A stretch of 38,038 nt of DNA from Candidatus Gottesmanbacteria bacterium RIFCSPHIGHO2_02_FULL_40_13 (GTDB taxonomy: Bacteria > Patescibacteriota > Microgenomatia > 2-02-FULL-39-11). The translations under genes were made by a program, and so were the position numbers. The notes under the pieces are model-generated. The model ran no database searches and was not told the DNA's origin. It saw only the letters and a program-made list of their open reading frames with translations. Shown here piece by piece: positions 7,365 to 16,675 of the stretch. Positions within the stretch are counted from its first letter, which is position 1; every line of letters begins with the position of its first letter. The DNA is taken from positions 9,852-47,889 of the forward strand of contig MFJN01000020.1 of the NCBI GenBank assembly GCA_001779235.1. The letters run 5' to 3'.

Positions 7365-7416
7365 CGACCGTAAACGGAGATCTCATTAATTTATGATGAA
7401 TCTGCTCTTCGTTTAC
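7365..7416 (+). promoter_or_regulatory. Second copy of leader motif (CGACCGTAAACGGAG) with long hairpin
   Basis: GTAAACGGAGA (7370-7380) pairs with TCTGCTCTTCGTTTAC region (7401-7416); same motif core as 2380-2394. Confidence 0.5.
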
Positions 7417-7429
7417 ATAAAGTTAATTA

Positions 7430-7453
7430 AACCACAATGAGTGGTTTTTTTTT
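7430..7453 (+). terminator. Intrinsic terminator AACCAC-AATGA-GTGGTT-T9 within the leader
   Basis: 6-bp stem followed by nine T, about 20 nt before the CDS start. Confidence 0.65.
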
Positions 7454-7471
7454 GGAAAAAATGACCGTAAA

Positions 7472-9097
7472 ATGATGAATTTGATAAAAAAAATACATGT
7501 GAGAAACTTTTTATTAGGGGTTTTGTTGGGAATTCTTACCTTAACTTTTAATGTTAAGCCTGCAGCAGCAAACAAAATATCTCGAATTGATCAATTTGCA
7601 GAATTTCTCAAGCTGCTGCCTTTGTCAAGAATAAATTCCAAAATTACTCCCATGCCAAAATTTGGAATATTTAACAGATTTCCGACTATTTTTATTCCGA
7701 GAATAAATATAACCATTACTCCGACACAGACTTTAACTCCTACTCCTACTCCAACACGCACACCCACCCCGACGATAACTCCGACTCCAACTGCGACACT
7801 TACGCCAGCTTTATCACCGACACTGACTTCTACTCCTACCATGACCTTAACTCCAACTCCAACAGTGACAGGATTACCACCACCTGTTGAAACGTCCACG
7901 CCTACTCCGACTACTACCATATCTCCTATTCCCAGCGAGACTCCTACTTCTACATTGACAGTGACACCTACTCCGACGACTCCACCGGCCTCTCCAAATT
8001 TAGTAGCCTATTGGAAGATGGATGAGGGAAGCGGAAGCACGGTAGGAGATATTTCAGGCAATGGCAATGATTTGACGATTATCGGTAATCCATTATGGTC
8101 TGTGAATGTGCCTCCAACAAGCGTTTCTGACTCGTTTTCTCTAGTGTTTGACGGATTGACGTATGGTCAGCTGGTAGATTCACTAAAGAATTCTAATTTT
8201 GATTTTACGACCGGATTCACAATTGAGGCTTGGATCAATCCAACACAAGTCAGTGATTCTGCCATTCTCTCTAAATTTTCCGGATATATGATATGGTTTA
8301 GAAATGGTACCGTTAGTAATTATATCGATGGCAGCCAGGCAGCTGCAACGTCCAATCTGGTTAATGGCTTATGGCATCATGTGGCAATCTCTTGGGACGG
8401 AATAAATCAGGCGGTATATGTGGATGGGGTTAGAGAAGGAGCTTTAGTAGCGCATAGTACGCCTCCCGGTACCGGAGGAAGTTTACTACTAGCCAGCTAT
8501 AATCCTGCCCAATTTAATTTTATCGGCAATATCGATGAAGTAAAGGTATATAATTATGCCAGATCACAGGACGAAATTGATTCTGATGCCGGTATCCCTG
8601 GTTCAGTAGTATTGAATGAAATCATGTGGTCGGGAAGCAACGCTGTGCCTTCAGATGAATGGGTTGAGTTAAAAAACAATACGTCTTCAGCAATAGATCT
8701 CACCAATTGGGGTATCGAAAATTTAGGTGACTCAGCCACGCCAAATATTAATATGACCTCAGGTATTATCCCAGCCAATGGATATTTTTTGATCGCCAAC
8801 AACAGCAAAGATAATTCCGTCATCAATGTTGATCCTGACTTTGAGACCAGTTCCATGGAATTGATAAATACAGGTGAGCAGTTAAACTTGATCAATAATA
8901 AAGGAATATTAGTGGATACTGCAAATGATTCAGGTGTTTGGTTTGCCGGCGACAACGACGTTCCGAAGAAATCAATGTCGAGAAATTCACCTTCCGGCGA
9001 CGGTTCTCTATCTTCAAATTGGCATACATCCACTACCTCGGTTAATCTTGATCCGGGCGCATTAGAGCTTGCCACACCCCAAACTGCGAACGATTGA
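7472..9097 (+). CDS. Secreted protein: Thr/Pro-rich linker, LamG-like (concanavalin-fold) domain, C-terminal lamin-tail domain (LTD)
   Basis: Signal peptide; [18 protein letters not shown] linker; [27 protein letters not shown]...[11 protein letters not shown]...[10 protein letters not shown] (LamG_3); [39 protein letters not shown]...[11 protein letters not shown] (LTD). Confidence 0.85.
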   Translation: MMNLIKKIHVRNFLLGVLLGILTLTFNVKPAAANKISRIDQFAEFLKLLPLSRINSKITPMPKFGIFNRFPTIFIPRINITITPTQTLTPTPTPTRTPTPTITPTPTATLTPALSPTLTSTPTMTLTPTPTVTGLPPPVETSTPTPTTTISPIPSETPTSTLTVTPTPTTPPASPNLVAYWKMDEGSGSTVGDISGNGNDLTIIGNPLWSVNVPPTSVSDSFSLVFDGLTYGQLVDSLKNSNFDFTTGFTIEAWINPTQVSDSAILSKFSGYMIWFRNGTVSNYIDGSQAAATSNLVNGLWHHVAISWDGINQAVYVDGVREGALVAHSTPPGTGGSLLLASYNPAQFNFIGNIDEVKVYNYARSQDEIDSDAGIPGSVVLNEIMWSGSNAVPSDEWVELKNNTSSAIDLTNWGIENLGDSATPNINMTSGIIPANGYFLIANNSKDNSVINVDPDFETSSMELINTGEQLNLINNKGILVDTANDSGVWFAGDNDVPKKSMSRNSPSGDGSLSSNWHTSTTSVNLDPGALELATPQTAND

Positions 9098-9162
9098 TGA
9101 ATCTTTTTGAGATGAGACCAGCATTTCTTCCTTGATAAGTCAGGCTATTTTTGCCACAATGG

Positions 9163-10086
9163 ATGAGTATTATGTTTTTCAAAAAACTTTCCCAAGCACT
9201 TGTATATTATTTTTATCCTCATGAAGGCAATAACTTCAAGGCGAAAATTTTGCACCACCAGTATCTCTTCGGTTTTATAGTTTTATTATCTTTTTATCAA
9301 ATCCTTTTCCCATTATATAAAAGGTCTCATCCGGAGATACTGGGTTTTGCCAAAGATATCACGATTGACAGGATTTTAGTACTGGTCAACGAAGAGCGCG
9401 GTAAAGAAAATTTGTCTCCCTTAACTTTAAATCCTGAACTGACCATAGCCGCCGCTAAAAAAGGGACTGATATGTTTGGCAAAAATTACTGGGCTCATAT
9501 TTCTCCAACAGGTACGACTCCATGGCAGTTTATTACTGATTCCGGTTACCAATATGCGTATGCAGGTGAAAATCTGGCCAAAAGTTTCAACACCTCTGAA
9601 GAGGTGGTCAACGCCTGGATAAACTCTCCAACTCACCGGGCGAATATTATGAAAAAAGAATATACGGATATAGGACTGGCGATCATGAATGGCAGTTTGA
9701 ACGGAGAAGAAACTACTCTTGTTGTGCAGGAATTCGGAGCCCGAACCTCAACCGCCCAGGCAAATTCTAAATTAGTTTCAGCTAAGGCGAAGATTTCGCC
9801 AACAGTGGCAGTCGATATTAATCCGTTTTTAGCCGGAAATTCGCCCCTGACAAATGATAATCCTGATAAACTGTCGGCAGGTTCTCTTCTCAACTCCGTT
9901 TCCAAAATGCAGAAAACTATCTCGTTAATTGTAGCCGAGATGATGCTGGTAGCTTTGTTTATTGACAGTATCTATATCTGGAAACATCAGATTCTACGGG
10001 TCAGCGGCCATAATTTTGCTCATCTGGTTTTTTTTGCCGCATTGCTTATTGCGATGGGTGCAACAGGGATAGGTGTTATTCTATAA
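9163..10086 (+). CDS. CAP/SCP-domain extracellular protein with flanking TM segments
   Basis: ILVLVNEERGKENLSPLTLNPELTIAAAKKGTDM...WAHISPTGTTPWQFI...AGENLAKSFNTSEEVVNAWINSPTHRANIM (CAP hallmarks). Track start 9151 is TTG; ATG 9163 or 9172 likely. Confidence 0.85.
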   Translation: MSIMFFKKLSQALVYYFYPHEGNNFKAKILHHQYLFGFIVLLSFYQILFPLYKRSHPEILGFAKDITIDRILVLVNEERGKENLSPLTLNPELTIAAAKKGTDMFGKNYWAHISPTGTTPWQFITDSGYQYAYAGENLAKSFNTSEEVVNAWINSPTHRANIMKKEYTDIGLAIMNGSLNGEETTLVVQEFGARTSTAQANSKLVSAKAKISPTVAVDINPFLAGNSPLTNDNPDKLSAGSLLNSVSKMQKTISLIVAEMMLVALFIDSIYIWKHQILRVSGHNFAHLVFFAALLIAMGATGIGVIL

Positions 10087-10101
10087 TAAGATATCTAAGG
10101 C

Positions 10102-10359
10102 ATGATAAAGGCAATACATAAATACATATATTTTCTGACGCTTTTTCTTTTTTTAGCATTGTCTATATGGCTTTTTTATCTCTTGGCAGGATTTCCCGAT
10201 AAGCAGTTTGCTCTGATTATACTCGGTGCGATTTTCTATTTTGTTTGGGGTGTGGTACGTCATCTTATAAAAGGTGATTTTCACCTCAAAATTATGTTAG
10301 AATATCTACTTATTGCCATATTGGCTGTAATATTATTGAAAGGAGCAATTTTTCCATAA
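10102..10359 (+). CDS. Small multi-TM hypothetical protein
   Basis: 85 aa with three hydrophobic segments; tightly spaced between genes. Confidence 0.55.
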   Translation: MIKAIHKYIYFLTLFLFLALSIWLFYLLAGFPDKQFALIILGAIFYFVWGVVRHLIKGDFHLKIMLEYLLIAILAVILLKGAIFP

Positions 10360-10360
10360 A

Positions 10361-11092
10361 ATGAAAGGCGTAATTTTAGCAGGAGGATTAGGGACAAGGC
10401 TTTATCCGTTGACATATACGACCAATAAGCATTTGCTTCCGATTTTCGATAAGCCGATGATTTTTTATCCTATCTCCACACTGGTGCAGGCGGGAATAAA
10501 AGAAATATTAGTAATTGTGAGTGGCCCACACGCGGGACATTTTATAGGGGTTTTAAAAAACGGTAAGGAGCTTGGAGTAGAACATCTGGAATTTGCCTAT
10601 CAGGAAAAGCCGGACGGAGGTATTGCCGATGCTTTGCTTTTGGCTGAGGATTTTGCAGATAACAGCGAAATCTGCGTTATTTTGGGGGATAATACCACTG
10701 ATGCCAAAATTAAAGACAGTATTGATAGTTTTCGAGACGGATCTTTGTTATTTTTTAAAAAAATTGAAGATCCAGAGAGCCTACGCAGATTTGGGGTGGC
10801 AGTTTTCGATAAGGACAATAAACTCATTAAGATCGAGGAAAAACCAAAAAATCCCCAAAGCCAACTTGTAGCGACCGGTTTATACGTCTATGATAATAAG
10901 GTGTTTGAATACATCCGTAAGTGCAGCCCTTCATGGAGGAAGGAGATTGAGATTACCGATGTTAATAATCACTATATTGCCAAAGGCAAAGCAAACTGGA
11001 TCAATCTTTCCGGGTTCTGGTCCGATACTGGAACGTTTGAAACTTTATTTTTAGCCAATAGTTACTGGGCAAAAAAACATGAAAACAGATAA
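10361..11092 (+). CDS. rmlA: Glucose-1-phosphate thymidylyltransferase (short RmlA-type nucleotidyltransferase)
   Basis: MKGVILAGGLGTRLYPLTYTTNKHLLPIFDKPMIFYP; ILGDNT; EEKP motif. Confidence 0.85.
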   Translation: MKGVILAGGLGTRLYPLTYTTNKHLLPIFDKPMIFYPISTLVQAGIKEILVIVSGPHAGHFIGVLKNGKELGVEHLEFAYQEKPDGGIADALLLAEDFADNSEICVILGDNTTDAKIKDSIDSFRDGSLLFFKKIEDPESLRRFGVAVFDKDNKLIKIEEKPKNPQSQLVATGLYVYDNKVFEYIRKCSPSWRKEIEITDVNNHYIAKGKANWINLSGFWSDTGTFETLFLANSYWAKKHENR

Positions 11093-11546
11093 CACGGTTG
11101 ATTTGATAAACGGAGTCGTACTGAAGCAATTACAGAGAAACCATGATGAGAGAGGATTCTTTGAAGAACTTATTCGGGTTACCGACGAATTTTTCCAGGA
11201 AGGGTTTGGACAGTTATCCCACTCATTTATGATAAACGGGGTGATTAAAGCATGGCATATACACAAAACCCAGATTGACTGGTGGTATGCGGCAAAAGGA
11301 ACGTTAAAAGTAGCTTTATTCGATATGCGAGAAGAGATGCCTACCTATAAGAAATTAAACGAGTTCACCCTGGGAGAGAACGGATTAAATGTAGTTCTGA
11401 AGATTCCGTCGGGGGTAGCCCACGGATGTAAAGCGGTAGGCGGGTCAGAATTATTTTACGCTACTTCCAAAATCTACAATACCGCAGAAGAAGGCAGAAT
11501 CCCTCATGATGACAAGGCGATTGGATATGACTGGCTTAAATATTGA
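11079..11546 (+). CDS. dTDP-4-dehydrorhamnose 3,5-epimerase family cupin (RmlC-like)
   Basis: DERGFFEELIRVTDEF...KAWHIHKTQIDWWYAAKGTLKVALFDMR; position in an rml cluster. The usual GLHxQ region is AWHIHKTQ. Confidence 0.65.
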   Translation: MKTDNTVDLINGVVLKQLQRNHDERGFFEELIRVTDEFFQEGFGQLSHSFMINGVIKAWHIHKTQIDWWYAAKGTLKVALFDMREEMPTYKKLNEFTLGENGLNVVLKIPSGVAHGCKAVGGSELFYATSKIYNTAEEGRIPHDDKAIGYDWLKY

Positions 11547-11563
11547 AAAGTTTTTTACCATTT

Positions 11564-12535
11564 ATGAAATTATTAATTACAGGCGGAGCAGGTTTTATCG
11601 GCAGCAATTTTATTATTTACTGGCTCAAAAAATATCCAGCAGATAAAATTATTAATCTGGATAAACTGACATACGCGGGTAATCTGGATAATCTTACTGC
11701 CATTTCCCAAAATCCCAACTATAAGCTGGTAAAGGGCGATATCTGCGATAAAAAAATCGTTGACCTCATATTAAAAGACGGAATGGATATAGTCGTAAAT
11801 TTTGCTGCGGAAAGCCATGTTGACCGTTCACTTCTTCATCCAGCCGAATTTATTCAGACCAATATCGTAGGAACCCATGTTCTTTTAGAATCGTCACTCC
11901 ACCACGGAGTAAAACATTTCCATCATATTTCTACCGATGAAGTTTTCGGTTCGTTAGATTTGGGAGATTTAACCCGATTTAACGAAAATTCTTCCTATCA
12001 CCCAAACAGTCCCTATTCTGCCAGTAAGGCCGCGGCCGATCATCTGGTTGGCTCTTATTTTTCGAGCTACAATCTGCCGATTACCATAACTAATTGTTCC
12101 AATAATTACGGACCATACCAGCACCCTGAAAAACTTATTCCTTTATGTATCACCAATATTTTGACAGGCAAGAAAGTACCGGTTTACGGGGATGGAAAAA
12201 ACATACGGGATTGGTTGTTTGTGGAAGATCATTGTCAGGCAATTGATTTGGTGATTAAAAACGGAAATATAGGGGAAACATACTGCATCGGAGGAATGAC
12301 CAAAAATATAAGCAACCTCGAGATTGTCCGAAAAATAATTGCCCTGTTAAATGCTGATGAAGAGATAATACAAATGGTGCCTGATAGACCGGGCCATGAC
12401 AGAAAATATGCCGTCGATTGGTCAAAAATTAAAGTGACTCTTGGTTGGCGACCGGTGAAAGACTTTGACGAATGGTTGGAATTTACGGTTGATTGGTATC
12501 AAAAAAACACCGGTTGGTGGAAAAAACTGATATGA
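11564..12535 (+). CDS. rmlB: dTDP-glucose 4,6-dehydratase
   Basis: MKLLITGGAGFIGSNFI; AAESHVDRS; STDEVFG; YSASKAAADH; NNYGPYQHPEKLIPL. ATG 11564 preferred over TTG 11543. Confidence 0.9.
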   Translation: MKLLITGGAGFIGSNFIIYWLKKYPADKIINLDKLTYAGNLDNLTAISQNPNYKLVKGDICDKKIVDLILKDGMDIVVNFAAESHVDRSLLHPAEFIQTNIVGTHVLLESSLHHGVKHFHHISTDEVFGSLDLGDLTRFNENSSYHPNSPYSASKAAADHLVGSYFSSYNLPITITNCSNNYGPYQHPEKLIPLCITNILTGKKVPVYGDGKNIRDWLFVEDHCQAIDLVIKNGNIGETYCIGGMTKNISNLEIVRKIIALLNADEEIIQMVPDRPGHDRKYAVDWSKIKVTLGWRPVKDFDEWLEFTVDWYQKNTGWWKKLI

Positions 12536-13413
12536 AACCACAGATTTTAGCGACAGGTATTTCAGGATTGGTTGGGACAAGAGTACAGGAATTATTACAG
12601 GATAAATTCGAATTCACAGATTTGAGTTTAGCGACAGGCGTTGATGTTACCAATTATGAAGATTTAGAAAACCACATCAGAAATTCACCGGCAAAGATTA
12701 TCCTTCATATGGCTGCCAAGACTGATGTGGACGGTTGCGAAGATGACAAAATATTTGGCGAAGAAGGAAAAGCTTGGGTTATAAATGTGACCGGAACAGA
12801 GAATATAGTCAAAATTGCAGAAAAATGCGGAAAAAAAGTCATCTATATTTCGACAGATTTCGTTTTTGACGGAACCCGGGACAGTTACAGTGAGGATGAT
12901 GAAGCAAATCCTCTCAACTGGTACGCGGTGACTAAACATGAAGCAGAAAAACTGGTTCTGGAATATTCTAATTCCTGCGTGATACGCATCGCCTATCCCT
13001 ACAGATCAACATTTTCTGCCAAAAAAGATTTCGTGAGAAGAATTTTAGATAAAATGGAACACAAGGAAACCGTGATTGCAATTACTGATCATATCATCAC
13101 GCCAACTTTTATAGATGATATTGCAAAGGGTCTTGGGGAGTTTTTAAACAAAGATTTAAACGGTATATATCATCTGGTAGGCGATCAGAGTGTGAGTGTA
13201 TACGACGCAGTAGGGATGATTGCTGCCGAGTTTAATTATACCGATATTGATGTCAGGTCCGTAACCCGTGCAGTCTATTTTAAAGAGAGAGCTTTCCGAC
13301 CTTTTAAATTAGTATTGAAAAATGATAAAATAAAAAAACTCGGAATGAGCATGTGCGGCTTTGATCAGGGTTTGAAAATAATCCGACAACAAATGTTATC
13401 AGCCCGGATTTAA
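12532..13413 (+). CDS. rmlD: dTDP-4-dehydrorhamnose reductase family (RmlD-like)
   Basis: GISGLVGTRVQELL; MAAKTDVDGCE; YISTDFVFDG; NWYAVTKHEAE. ATGA overlap with rmlB at 12532-12535. Confidence 0.75.
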   Translation: MKPQILATGISGLVGTRVQELLQDKFEFTDLSLATGVDVTNYEDLENHIRNSPAKIILHMAAKTDVDGCEDDKIFGEEGKAWVINVTGTENIVKIAEKCGKKVIYISTDFVFDGTRDSYSEDDEANPLNWYAVTKHEAEKLVLEYSNSCVIRIAYPYRSTFSAKKDFVRRILDKMEHKETVIAITDHIITPTFIDDIAKGLGEFLNKDLNGIYHLVGDQSVSVYDAVGMIAAEFNYTDIDVRSVTRAVYFKERAFRPFKLVLKNDKIKKLGMSMCGFDQGLKIIRQQMLSARI

Positions 13414-13418
13414 ATTTT

Positions 13419-14708
13419 ATGGAAATAGCTTTTATCGGTCATGGTTACGTTGGACTTGTGACAGCCGCGGTATTTGCCGGCCTTGGAAATACCGTTTGGG
13501 TTGTGGGGCACACTAAAGAGAAAATTGAAAATCTGAAAAAAGGGATTACCCCATTTTTTGAACCTGGACTTGCAGAAATGGTTAGCCATAATTTGAAAGC
13601 CGAAAGGCTTAAGTTTACTCTGGATTATCAAGATGCAACCACATCCTCAAAAATAATTTTCATTTGTGTCGGTACTCCGCCGCAGGAAAACGGTGAAGCA
13701 GATTTAAGTTCTGTGAGACAAGCAGCCGCAGAGCTTGGACGAAATCTCAAAAAATACGCAGTAATCGTCACTAAAAGCACCGTTCCGGTAGGTACCAATC
13801 GTGAAGTTGAAAAAATCATCAAGAAGTTTATTGCTAAAGGGGTGAAATTCGACATCGCTTCCTGTCCGGAATTTCTTCGGGAAGGAAGTGCGATTTCAGA
13901 TACCTTGCATCCTGACAGGATTGTGATTGGCGCAGATTCATCTCAAGCACGTGATTTACTTCTTGATCTTCATAAATCCATTAATGGTGAAAGGGTTGTA
14001 ACCTCAATTGAAACTGCAGAAATGATAAAGTATGCCAACAACGCATTACTTTCTACAAAAATTTCTTTTGCCAATGCAATGTCTTTTATTTGTGATGCGG
14101 TACATGCTGATGTGGAGATTGTTCTGAAAGCTGTGGGTATGGATAACAGATTAGGCAGAGCTTTTCTTTATCCCGGGGTAGGGTATGGTGGCAGTTGTTT
14201 CCCCAAAGATGTCAAGGCACTGATAGCAATTGCCAAAAAACATAAATATAATTTCAAGCTGCTGCAGGCGGTGAATGAGATTAATAAAGAGGCAAAAGAT
14301 AAATTTATAGGAAAAGTCAGTGATGAACTCTCGCCTTTGAAAGGGAAAGTACTTGCCGTTTGGGGGTTGTCATTCAAACCAAATACTGATGATATGCGGG
14401 AAGCCCCTTCAACCTATATTCTGGAAAAACTGCAAAAAATGGGGGCTTTAATACAAGCTTATGATCCCGAGGCAATGCCAAATGCTTCCAGAATTTTACC
14501 AAAGATTAAGTATTGTGATAATCCGATTCAAACAGCCGGGAAAGCTGACGCAATCCTCGTTCTGACTGAATGGAACGAATTCAAACAGATCGATTTAAGA
14601 AAAATTAGAAAAGTCACCCGCGGAAATCTCTTTTTCGACGGACGCAATATCTATGATCCCGAAAAAGTCAGAATGGCGGGGTTTATTTATAAAGGCATCG
14701 GAAGATAA
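13419..14708 (+). CDS. UDP-glucose/GDP-mannose dehydrogenase family; UDP-glucose 6-dehydrogenase likely
   Basis: IAFIGHGYVGLVTAAVFAGLGN; VGTPP; TKSTVPVGT; NPEFLREG-like SCPEFLREGSA; GYGGSCFPKDVKAL. Confidence 0.9.
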   Translation: MEIAFIGHGYVGLVTAAVFAGLGNTVWVVGHTKEKIENLKKGITPFFEPGLAEMVSHNLKAERLKFTLDYQDATTSSKIIFICVGTPPQENGEADLSSVRQAAAELGRNLKKYAVIVTKSTVPVGTNREVEKIIKKFIAKGVKFDIASCPEFLREGSAISDTLHPDRIVIGADSSQARDLLLDLHKSINGERVVTSIETAEMIKYANNALLSTKISFANAMSFICDAVHADVEIVLKAVGMDNRLGRAFLYPGVGYGGSCFPKDVKALIAIAKKHKYNFKLLQAVNEINKEAKDKFIGKVSDELSPLKGKVLAVWGLSFKPNTDDMREAPSTYILEKLQKMGALIQAYDPEAMPNASRILPKIKYCDNPIQTAGKADAILVLTEWNEFKQIDLRKIRKVTRGNLFFDGRNIYDPEKVRMAGFIYKGIGR

Positions 14709-14714
14709 AAGGAG

Positions 14715-15686
14715 ATGGAAATGACAGTATTAAAGAAAAAAGCATTGATTACAGGTATAACCGGATTTGCAGGCAGTCATCTGGCAGAGCTTCTTCTTCA
14801 GGAACAGGTGGAAGTGCACGGCATCCAAAGATGGAGATCTAAAAGCGATAATATAAATCAAATCAGAGATAAAATTACCTTTCACGAAGCCGATTTACTC
14901 GATGCCCATTCTCTTTATAAAGTTATAGATGAAGTCAAACCCAATTATATCTTTCATCTGGCGGCACAGTCATATGTGCAGTCATCCTGGGCCTCTCCAT
15001 CCAATACTTTGGAAGTGAATATAATAGGCACCGTTCATCTTTTTGAAGCAGTGAGAAACAGTAACCTTGAGATTCCTATTCAGATTGCCTGTTCATCAGA
15101 GGAATACGGAAAGGTACTCAAAGACGAACTGCCTATAAACGAAAATAATCCGTTGAGGCCGTTATCTCCTTATGCTGTTTCCAAGTTGGCAATGGATTAT
15201 CTGGGTTATCAGTATTATGAAAGTTACGGTTTAAAAGTTATTAGAACCCGGGGTTTTAATCATACGGGTCCCCGGAGAGGTGATGTTTTTTCAGAATCTA
15301 CTTTTGCCAAGCAGATTGCCGAAATTGAAAAAGGACTGCACGAACCGATAGTTTATGTAGGCAATCTGGACGCAGTCAGAGATTATACGGATGTCCGGGA
15401 TATGGTGAAAGCTTATTATATAGCTGTAAAAAAATGCGAACCGGGTGAAGCATATAATATAGCAACAGGCGCAGGTTGGAAGATCAAAGATGTATTAAAT
15501 TTACTCCTTTCCCTGAGTAAGGTTAAGATAAAGATAGTTCCTGATAAAGACAGGATGAGGCCTTCAGATGTAGAGGTGTTAATAGGAGACTCTTCCAAAT
15601 TCAGGAAAAAAACAGGCTGGAAACCGGAAATCCCTTTTGAAAAAACCATGGAAGACTTGTTAAACTATTGGAGAGAAAAAGTTTAA
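14715..15686 (+). CDS. NAD-dependent SDR, GDP-mannose 4,6-dehydratase/GDP-4-keto-6-deoxymannose reductase-like
   Basis: ALITGITGFAGSHLAELLL; HLAAQSYVQSSW; CSSEEYG; SPYAVSKLAMDYL; RGFNHTGPRRGD. Start could be 14715 or 14721. Confidence 0.75.
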   Translation: MEMTVLKKKALITGITGFAGSHLAELLLQEQVEVHGIQRWRSKSDNINQIRDKITFHEADLLDAHSLYKVIDEVKPNYIFHLAAQSYVQSSWASPSNTLEVNIIGTVHLFEAVRNSNLEIPIQIACSSEEYGKVLKDELPINENNPLRPLSPYAVSKLAMDYLGYQYYESYGLKVIRTRGFNHTGPRRGDVFSESTFAKQIAEIEKGLHEPIVYVGNLDAVRDYTDVRDMVKAYYIAVKKCEPGEAYNIATGAGWKIKDVLNLLLSLSKVKIKIVPDKDRMRPSDVEVLIGDSSKFRKKTGWKPEIPFEKTMEDLLNYWREKV

Positions 15687-15712
15687 GGGCGGTAAATTTC
15701 CGGTAATGACTA

Positions 15713-16675
15713 ATGATGAAAACCGACATAAAATGTCTAATTACGGGAGGTGCAGGATTTATTGGTTCGCATCTGTGCGACAGCATGATTTCCAAAGGAT
15801 ACGAAGTCTACTGTTTGGATAATCTGTCAACAGGAGACAGGCGAAATATAGCTCATTTATTATCCCATAAAAATTTCCATTTCAGTAAGTTGGATCTGAC
15901 TTCTCCGCTTCCGGCAGACTTTACAGATAATTTTAATAAACTCGATTTTATTTACCATTTAGCTTCTCCGGCCAGCCCGCCGCATTACCAGCGGCTAGCT
16001 ATAGAAACACTAATGGTAAATTCATACGGGACTTATCAAATTCTGAATTTAGCCAAAAAATTCAACTCCAGATTTTTATTAGCCTCAACTTCAGAAGTGT
16101 ACGGAGATCCGTTAGTGCATCCGCAAAAAGAATCATACTATGGTAACGTCAATCCGCATGGTGTCAGGGCCTGTTATGACGAAGCTAAAAGGTTTGCCGA
16201 AGCAATAACCATGGAATACTATCGGAAATTCAGGTTGGACGCTAGGATTTCGCGGATTTTTAATACCTATGGACCTAGAATGTCGGTAACTGACGGCCGG
16301 GTTATCTCTAATTTCATCACTCAAGCTTTGTCAGGTAAAAAGCTGACCATTTATGGAGACGGTATGCAAACCAGATCGTTTAGTTATATTTCAGATTTGA
16401 TAGACGGACTGATTAAATTCATGGAGATACCGGATTTACAGTCAGAGGTTATAAATTTAGGATATCCCGAAGAACATACCGTTAACGAAATAGCACATAG
16501 TATACAGAATCTGACAAAAACTAAAAATGAAATAGTTTATCTGGAGAAGAAATCAGATGATCCGGTACGCAGAAAACCTGATATTACCAAGGCTAAAAAA
16601 TTATTAAACTGGCAGCCTCATACAGGTCTTCATCATGGTTTACTCGAGACAATCGCCTATTTTCAAAACTTATGA
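15713..16675 (+). CDS. UDP-glucuronate decarboxylase (UDP-xylose synthase)-like SDR
   Basis: LITGGAGFIGSHLCDSMI; YHLASPASPPHYQ (UXS hallmark); STSEVYGDPLVHPQKESYYGNVNPHGVRACYDEAKRFAEA; RIFNTYGPRM. Confidence 0.85.
   Translation: MMKTDIKCLITGGAGFIGSHLCDSMISKGYEVYCLDNLSTGDRRNIAHLLSHKNFHFSKLDLTSPLPADFTDNFNKLDFIYHLASPASPPHYQRLAIETLMVNSYGTYQILNLAKKFNSRFLLASTSEVYGDPLVHPQKESYYGNVNPHGVRACYDEAKRFAEAITMEYYRKFRLDARISRIFNTYGPRMSVTDGRVISNFITQALSGKKLTIYGDGMQTRSFSYISDLIDGLIKFMEIPDLQSEVINLGYPEEHTVNEIAHSIQNLTKTKNEIVYLEKKSDDPVRRKPDITKAKKLLNWQPHTGLHHGLLETIAYFQNL

Noticed and set aside
7591-7920. Antisense ORF rich in VGVGVGV
   Set aside because: Mirror translation of the TPTPTP-coding region; low-complexity artefact with no start context.
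7730-7990. Thr/Pro codon repeat as possible CRISPR or microsatellite
   Set aside because: No constant repeat plus unique spacer structure; codons vary (ACT/ACC/ACA/ACG, CCT/CCA/CCG), so it is a coding linker.
8554-9075. 173-aa antisense ORF
   Set aside because: Lies fully inside the well-supported LTD domain CDS; no recognisable motif.
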